A stretch of 64,000 nt of DNA from Lomentospora prolificans (Eukaryota; Ascomycota; Sordariomycetes; Microascales; Microascaceae): contig JARFXM010000005.1 in assembly GCA_029532625.1 (NCBI GenBank), positions 186,001 through 250,000 on the forward strand. The letters are read 5' to 3'. Of the stretch, positions 58,605-64,000 are shown piece by piece; position 1 is the stretch's first letter; each line of letters begins with the position of its first letter. Under the pieces are notes generated by a model that worked only from the letters and a program-made list of their open reading frames with translations, did no database searches and had not been told where the DNA came from. Made by a program: the position numbers and the translations under genes.

Positions 58605-59621
58605 TCACTCATTCTCATTCTCATACTTCAACCCAGCCTCCAACCTCACCGCCCCATAAATCCCCGCAATATCCCCCTTCACGCCCTTATACTCCCTCAC
58701 AACCCCCCAAATGCTCCCCAGCCACCTCAGCATTCCTCAACCTGACGCCCGCCTCGCCCGCCAAACTCAGCGCATGCCTCAGATCCTTCCTCGCCAGATC
58801 CACCGCAAAGAGCGGCTCCTCCCTCTGGTGGTAATCCCCCGAGAGCATCCTGTGCGCGTACGCCGCGTACGGGCCCGGGAACACCGCCTCGACAAACTGC
58901 ACCATGGCATCGGTACCCAGCCCCGACTTCTCCGCCACCACCAGCCCTTCCGCCAGCTGCTCCACCATGTTGAGGATGAACGTGTTGCCCAACACCTTGA
59001 GCGTCGACGCCTTGGCGTACGGCTCGCCCGCGAGGTCGATCTCCGCCCGCCCCATCACACCCTTGAAGTACCGCCGGACCGAATCCACGGCCTCGCGCGG
59101 CCCCGCGAGCACGCAGACGAGCTGGCCCGCGTCCGCCATGGCCGGGGCCCCAAACACGGGCGCCGCTACGAACTGCGCCCCCTTGGCGGTGACGGAGGCG
59201 GCCATGGCTTCCGTCGTCGATGGGTGGATCGTCGAGCAGTCGACAAAGACCTTGTTGGTTACGTCGCCGCTTACTGCTGCTGCGATGGTGGACTGCACGG
59301 CCGCATCGTCGGCGATGCACGTGAAGATGATGTCGGCTTTGGCTACGCCTTCTTCGACCGAGGACGCGATTTCCACCGCCGATGGGCTGAGCGTGGCGGC
59401 GAGGTCTTCGCTGCGCTTGCGCGTGCGGTTGTAGATGATGAGAGGTTCGGCGAGAGAGCCCTTTTCCACAAGGTTCTTGCACATGCCCTGTTTGGCGGGG
59501 GGGAGGAAAGGAGTTGAGCTGTATGTCAGAATGGCCGACTCGGTTTTCTCGTTCTTGTAAGCGTGCTAATACTCACCCTGCCCATGTTCCCCAGCCCGAT
59601 CCACATAAGCCTGGGCGCCAT
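58605..59621 (-). CDS. 3-hydroxyisobutyrate dehydrogenase-like NAD(P) oxidoreductase, probable C-terminal frameshift
   Basis: Beta-hydroxyacid dehydrogenase family enzyme. Exons on the minus strand begin 59621-59577 and 59487 onward. The first exon holds the Rossmann start MWIGLGNMGRG (the last glycine from exon 2). Further landmarks are IIYNRTRKRSEDLAA, KADIIFTCIADDAAVQ, VDCSTIHPST, APVFGAPAMADAGQL, the catalytic-lysine region KASTLKVLGNTFILNMVEQL, and LARKDLRHALSLA. As given, the frame stops at 58687 (281 residues). One base off, from the C6 run at 58703-58708, another frame continues with GDIAGIYGAVRLEAGLKYE to a stop at 58605, matching the family's usual end, so the sequence carries an apparent extra base. 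This may be a sequencing error or a recent mutation. The substrate is not determined; HIBADH, tartronate-semialdehyde reductase-like and glyoxylate reductase-like enzymes share these motifs. Confidence 0.85.
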
Positions 59622-60616
59622 GATGACGACAATGGTTTCGTAGCAAGACGTAGTAGTCCAAAGACCGCAGGGTTAAGCCAGGTGAGTCGGTAAGTAAGTA
59701 GCAAAGCTGTTGTATAACCGCGGGAGAACGAGTTATGTCAGAATGCAATGAATGGCACAAGCCGTAAGAAAACACTGATTTATTTTATCCTTCGAATCCG
59801 AGTGGCTAATAAATCGACCCTGCGCCAAAACTCGGCGATGACCTCGAGTATTTCTAACCAAGCAGGGAGAGGGGAAGAGCTCTTGCGCCAGCCCATTTCG
59901 AACCCAAAACTGAACGGAACCATTCATGTTTAGAACGTCGGACAAATCCTCCCGGTCGCATCCGACACACCCCCGGCGTTATTATAAAAATCAACCGTCA
60001 CATTTCCCCCATCTTCGACGTGCTGCAGTAATAGCTCGGCAGCTAGCTAATTTCACCATGGAGCTTCCGCAAGAGAATCAAGATATTATAAAACTCGGTC
60101 AATTCGCTGAAAACTACTTTAGTACTAAGGCCAGGCAAAGGATATAATGCCTGCCTGGGCCAACATACGGCGGCATTAGAGCCAAAGCCAACGAAACCCC
60201 AAAGTCGAAAATCTAACAAGGTTGTGGTTGTGGGTAGAAGAATAGAAAATAAAAATAAAAAGAAAACGAGAGAGAGAGAGAGAGAGAGAGAAACTGAAGC
60301 CGACCCTGCTATATCAAATATACACACACACACACACAAGGCCCCTTCCCTCGACGAATCGTATATAAACAACAGAGATTCCTCAAGTCGGCGGTACCCT
60401 GGCCAACAGCCCGACCACTTACTACTGTCTGTCCCCCGAATCTGCTCCCAGAGTTAAAACTAGGTAGTAATCCAACCAAGGAAGAAAGAAAGAAGTAGAA
60501 AAAGCCCGCCATCACTATCCCGAGACCCTCAGCGAGCCACACACCCCACACACCTCTCTCTGGCTTTTTGTAGGAGGAACGAAGAAAAGAGAAGCGACGG
60601 AAAATGAAGAACCCAT
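59622..60616. other. Region upstream of the HIBADH-like gene
   Basis: About 1 kb holding the HIBADH-like promoter and the 3' UTR of the right-edge gene. It contains (GA)n at 60268-60292 and (CA)n at 60322-60338. A 29-codon frame at 60058-60147 has no support. No gene is recognised. Confidence 0.5.
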
Positions 60617-63600
60617 CTAGTATCTGAACACGACACCCCTAGTAGGCTGTGGCAGCTTAATCACCAACGTGCTCAACCAGTCCTTAGGCGGAGCCTTGAC
60701 GAACTCCTCGCCATCCCACATCGTCTGCCATCTGAAGACGGGGAGCGGGGCCTCCATCTCCGGAGCCGGCCGCGGCCTCCTCGAGCTGGCCCTCATTTCC
60801 GCCGCCACGGGCTCACCAACGGTCTTGTCGGCGCTTCCGGCACTCCAGAGGCCCGTGTTCGCAGTCGCCGCCGAGTTCTTGCTCTCGGCCGGGTTCTTCC
60901 ACATGCCGGTGCTGGCGATGGGCAGTGAGGAAAGGCGGACTGTAGGTCGGGGAGAAGGAGCGCGCACGGGGAGTTCGGAAGCGAGGAACCCGGTAGGCGG
61001 CTCGGACGACGGCGTGTGCATCATCGGGGATGGCTGAGAGACCGCGACGGGCTGCTGCTGCTGCTCCTGGTACCCCGCAACGAGCGGCATCTCCCAGGCG
61101 GGCGCGAGCGTTTGCTGGGGAGCAGCCGGCTGGAAGTACTCGGCGTAACCCGCGACGACGGGCTCAACCCACTGCTGCTCCTGGTAACCCGCAACCACGG
61201 GCTCCTCCCAAACGGGGGCGGGAACGGGCTCGGGCGCGGCAGGCTGGAAGTAATCATTGTATCCGGCAACCACAGGCTCTTCCCACTGCGCCGGGAATCG
61301 CCTCTGGGGCAGAGGAGGCTCCCAGTCAAAGCTTCGAATGCCGCTGAACGCGATCGCCTCATTCAACGCCGCCGTCCACTCCGCCTCGGTAGCGCGCGCA
61401 CGCTTGGCCGTCTTCTTGGGGTAGCTTAGCTCGATAGCTTCGCGGAGAGCAGCCTCCCAGTCGGCGCGGTAGGCGATCGTGGGCCTGTACTGGCGGCGGA
61501 TCGGCTGGGCCTTGGCGGGCGAAGCAGCAGCCACCTTGGGAGCGACCAACCAATTGCGCGGCTCGCCGCTCGTGCTTCCGGCACGAGTCCAGAGCGAAGT
61601 CGAAACGAGGACGGGAAGACGCTCGTGAGAAACACGTGTCCTGCGTTCCATGTGGAGAGCCGCGGGCTCCTTGGTTGTAGTCCTGTAGTCCCGCCGCTTG
61701 TGCTCGAGGCTGAAGAGCCCCGCAGGTTCCTGCGTTGACCTGGGCCACGACGGCGCTACCCAGACGGAAGCCTTCTTGGCCTGTTGAGGCTGCGAAATCA
61801 CGCTGGTGTCGAGACCAACAATGATGGAGTCTTTGCGACCATCACTATCCGTGTCGGTGTCATCGATAAACTCATCCAGTACCGACGTAGCCTCTCGAAG
61901 CTTGCTCACGCCATTCTGGCCCGAAGACGGCAGCAGAGAGTTCTTGGATGGGATCTTGTCGGTCTTGAGAAGGCTAGCAATCTCCCAAAGGGTAGTCTCG
62001 TCAAAGTCCTCATCGCTTCCGTCCATGTCGAACGCCACGTCCATGTCGCCCGGAAGCTCCTCGTCGTAGTCGTCGAAGAAGGACGACGAGTACTCCTCGG
62101 ACTCGAGCTGCTTCGAGCGTGCCTCGAGAGCGGCCGCAACCGCGTTTCCGCCCGTGGACATGGTGCCCGGCATGGCCATAAACATGTGGCTGGGCCGCGT
62201 GTTGAAGCTCGCGGTGTCCGACTTCTCGCCCCACGGGAACTGGAAGATGCCAAGGGTTCCGCGGTTGTCGGGCAGGGGTTGAGGGCTCTCGAGGATGTCG
62301 GGAAGCATGGTGACGCGCCTGCTTCGGCGAGACGGGCGTTGGGTAATGGGGCGGTTGTTGCTCTTCTTCTGCTTCGGCGCTGGAGCGGTCGATCCCCACA
62401 GAAGACCGGCAGAAGCCTGAGCCTTCTTCGGCTTCTCCCAGAGGCCGCTGCTCTGTATCTTGGCAAGCGGCTGGCTAATCGCGGGACGGCTGCTAGCCTT
62501 CCTCGGGACAGAGGCCATATCCATAGCGTCCATGGTGCGGTGTACCTTGGGCGCACGCCTGACCGGCGCCCAGAGGAGGTGGATAATAGTGTTACGTCCG
62601 GCAGCGTTTGAAGGCGCCGGAGTCCAGAGCTTAGCAGGCGCAGGCTTGGGCTGCATCTTGCTAGCCATCACGCGCCTGTCGAGAGCATCGTCATCAGACT
62701 CGTCAGTATCCGGGGGAGTAGGGCTGGAGAGCTGGACACGAGCTACTTCGGTCGGCTTGAGCAAGCTGCCATTCTTTGCGGCCGCGCCACGCGCAGGAGC
62801 AGCCTTGGAAGTGGCCTCGTAGATCGAGTCCCTCCTAGGAGAAGTCTTGACTGTCGAGAGGGAGTCTCGAATACCGTTCTGCATCTCATGCCAGTAGTTC
62901 TCCTGCTGACCCATCTCTTGCTCCAAGTTGTCCAGCAGGGCCTGCTTGCGACCATCGCTTCCAACCGAGTCGCGATTAGTATCATCGAGCTTCTTCAATT
63001 TGGCCTGGATCTCCCGGTACGCCTCGCCTGGGGACTCCAGAGGCGAGGGTTCGGCAGCGCGAATGATGACCATGTTCTTGTTGGCGGCGCCCCGGAGCAA
63101 AAGCGGAGTCGGAGGTACCATCTTCCTCGACCTGGTCTTCTCCTTGCGGTCCGAGAAAGTAGGGCACTCATCACCGATGCGGCGGTGCCAGCGGCTCTCC
63201 CGCTTCACGGCGTCCGCCGATTCCAAGGAAGGATTCGTGGCCATCTGGCCATCAGCAAACCACGACTCTCGTTCCGCGATATCTTGGCGGGCACCGTTGG
63301 AGTCATCGAGCATGATGGTCATGATCTCTTCATCCTTCCTCTCATTCTTCTTGGAGACGTACGTCGTCTTTGCTTCTACCGGCTGAGCCCTCCTCATATT
63401 GATGGCCTTGGGAGGTGAATGAAGCGAGCCCCAGTTGGTCGTGGCGTCGTCGTCATGTGTCCTACCGTCGCTGAAAACGGAAGCGTTATCAGGTATATTG
63501 GGAAGGACGGGTGAAGACTGCCTCCTCTTGCCCTCCTGCACCGGATAGGGCAAGTTCTGCATGCTGGGCACAGGAGGAAGCCAGGTCTGGCTGACCCCAG

Positions 63601-64000
63601 TCGTGGTCACAGTGTCAACGCTGAACTTGGCCGTGTTGCGCATATCGATAGGGCGGTTCTTGAGGTCGGCAATCTCCACAACGCTCTGCGTTTGGAACGA
63701 AGTCTTGGTCGTGCGGTCAGACTTCTCCTTTTCGGTCTCGCCGTCCATATCCATGAACGACGCCGGCAACGCGGGCATGGCGGGAATGGGAGAAAGAGTA
63801 GGCTTGCTCCCGCCGTTGTTGCTGTGACTGGAACCGGGCCGGGAGTTGGGGCGAGATCCGGGGCGGCTCGGAGGGCCGGGGAAGAACATTTGCATCTTCT
63901 CGTCAAAAGTCATGCTCTTCGTGTCGTTGGGTAGAGGGCGGAGAGGGTCGCCCGGCCGCTTAGGCATGGGCACAGGAGGAAGAGGCGGAAGTTGCGTGGG
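60617..64000 (-). CDS. Large low-complexity protein with W-motif modules, 5' end beyond window
   Basis: Open frame of at least 1127 codons running off the right edge, so the start is missing; no intron is needed within the window. I do not recognise a family. Visible parts, N to C: a Pro-rich start; FDEKMQMFFPGPPSRPGSRP; a charged region with EAYREIQAKLKKLDDTNRDS; repeated Leu/Met-Trp motifs (AKLWTPAP, HLLWAPVR, SGLWEKPK, GLLWGST); an acidic segment (DYDEELPGDMDVAFDMDG) and DETTLWEIASLLKTDKIPSK; more W motifs (ASVWVAPSW, TSLWTRAG, TGMWKNPA, TGLWSAG); a pair of helix-like repeats (WEAALREAIELS and WTAALNEAIAFS); and four or five copies of an EPVVAGY unit at about 61060-61290. No membrane segment or signal is visible. 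Mostly disordered; probably a scaffold or adaptor, which is inference. Confidence 0.75.
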   Translation of the reverse strand, partial: PTQLPPLPPVPMPKRPGDPLRPLPNDTKSMTFDEKMQMFFPGPPSRPGSRPNSRPGSSHSNNGGSKPTLSPIPAMPALPASFMDMDGETEKEKSDRTTKTSFQTQSVVEIADLKNRPIDMRNTAKFSVDTVTTTGVSQTWLPPVPSMQNLPYPVQEGKRRQSSPVLPNIPDNASVFSDGRTHDDDATTNWGSLHSPPKAINMRRAQPVEAKTTYVSKKNERKDEEIMTIMLDDSNGARQDIAERESWFADGQMATNPSLESADAVKRESRWHRRIGDECPTFSDRKEKTRSRKMVPPTPLLLRGAANKNMVIIRAAEPSPLESPGEAYREIQAKLKKLDDTNRDSVGSDGRKQALLDNLEQEMGQQENYWHEMQNGIRDSLSTVKTSPRRDSIYEATSKAAPARGAAAKNGSLLKPTEVARVQLSSPTPPDTDESDDDALDRRVMASKMQPKPAPAKLWTPAPSNAAGRNTIIHLLWAPVRRAPKVHRTMDAMDMASVPRKASSRPAISQPLAKIQSSGLWEKPKKAQASAGLLWGSTAPAPKQKKSNNRPITQRPSRRSRRVTMLPDILESPQPLPDNRGTLGIFQFPWGEKSDTASFNTRPSHMFMAMPGTMSTGGNAVAAALEARSKQLESEEYSSSFFDDYDEELPGDMDVAFDMDGSDEDFDETTLWEIASLLKTDKIPSKNSLLPSSGQNGVSKLREATSVLDEFIDDTDTDSDGRKDSIIVGLDTSVISQPQQAKKASVWVAPSWPRSTQEPAGLFSLEHKRRDYRTTTKEPAALHMERRTRVSHERLPVLVSTSLWTRAGSTSGEPRNWLVAPKVAAASPAKAQPIRRQYRPTIAYRADWEAALREAIELSYPKKTAKRARATEAEWTAALNEAIAFSGIRSFDWEPPLPQRRFPAQWEEPVVAGYNDYFQPAAPEPVPAPVWEEPVVAGYQEQQWVEPVVAGYAEYFQPAAPQQTLAPAWEMPLVAGYQEQQQQPVAVSQPSPMMHTPSSEPPTGFLASELPVRAPSPRPTVRLSSLPIASTGMWKNPAESKNSAATANTGLWSAGSADKTVGEPVAAEMRASSRRPRPAPEMEAPLPVFRWQTMWDGEEFVKAPPKDWLSTLVIKLPQPTRGVVFRY
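61060..61290 (-). repeat. Tandem EPVVAGY-type protein repeat in the right-edge gene
   Basis: Within the unknown large protein the unit WEEPVVAGY, or a variant (WVEPVVAGY, WEMPLVAGY), recurs four times, with longer period copies that include DYFQPAAP and EYFQPAAP. The units are imperfect at DNA level, so the repeat is not a very recent expansion. Confidence 0.75.

Noticed and set aside
58711..59517. 268-codon plus-strand frame and a 251-codon minus-strand frame overlapping the HIBADH-like gene
   Set aside because: Both are GC-driven shadows of the dehydrogenase; only its own frame shows Rossmann and catalytic motifs.
60058..60147. 29-codon frame beginning MELPQENQDI
   Set aside because: It is too short to judge, and no homologue or conserved context is known.

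Overview
The window is a gene-dense stretch of nuclear DNA from a filamentous ascomycete (Pezizomycotina, most likely a Sordariomycete). The evidence is short GT-AG introns of about 50-150 bases (often with CTAAC-like branch sites), genes on both strands without operons, long homopolymer and dinucleotide tracts between genes, and products typical of these fungi: a CTF1/FarA-type Zn2Cys6 regulator, an RSC8/SWI3 subunit with SWIRM, ZZ and SANT domains, monopolin Csm1/Pcs1, and a carnitine acetyltransferase with both a presequence and a PTS1. I find no tRNA, rRNA, CRISPR, virus or intact transposon.

Layout, left to right: SRV2/CAP (423-2297,+); carnitine acetyltransferase CAT2 (2988-5185,-); RSC8 (7258-9500,-); ETF alpha (10291-11446,+), tail to tail with ARH1 ferredoxin reductase (11529-13183,-); a four-TM protein of unknown function (14241-16063,+); PMS1 (16505-19673,-); BST1 GPI inositol deacylase (21651-25134,+); MCH1-like MFS transporter (26211-28111,-); TMS1/Serinc (28938-30498,+); cystathionine beta-lyase (31574-32982,-); MSP1 (34220-35622,-); CSM1/Pcs1 (36449-38041,+); MCD4 (38956-42290,+); a 4.3-kb gene-free region; the CTF1/FarA-type regulator (46604-49955,+); a LysM-like protein (52352-54316,+); ARV1 (55450-56689,+); V-ATPase subunit e VMA9 (57362-57935,-); a 3-hydroxyisobutyrate dehydrogenase-like gene with a probable frameshift (58605-59621,-); and a large low-complexity protein of unknown function running off the right edge (60617-64000,-).

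Several genes form loose themes, without any cluster or co-transcription being shown. CAT2, ETF alpha, the HIBADH-like enzyme and the CTF1/FarA-type regulator belong to fatty-acid, acetyl-unit and branched-chain catabolism. BST1, MCD4 and ARV1 act in GPI-anchor or lipid handling in the ER. CAT2, ETFA, ARH1 and MSP1 act in or on mitochondria.

The most informative observations are: the CAT2 gene structure, which predicts mitochondrial and peroxisomal isoforms; a zinc cluster split over micro-exons of 25 and 18 bases; VMA9 with an 8-base first coding exon; a one-base frameshift at a C6 tract in the HIBADH-like gene; an unrecognised repeat-bearing protein at the right edge; and a CTGGCTGG word recurring between genes. 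Exon boundaries were read by eye from splice consensus and reading frame. All models sum to whole codons, but none has been checked against transcripts.
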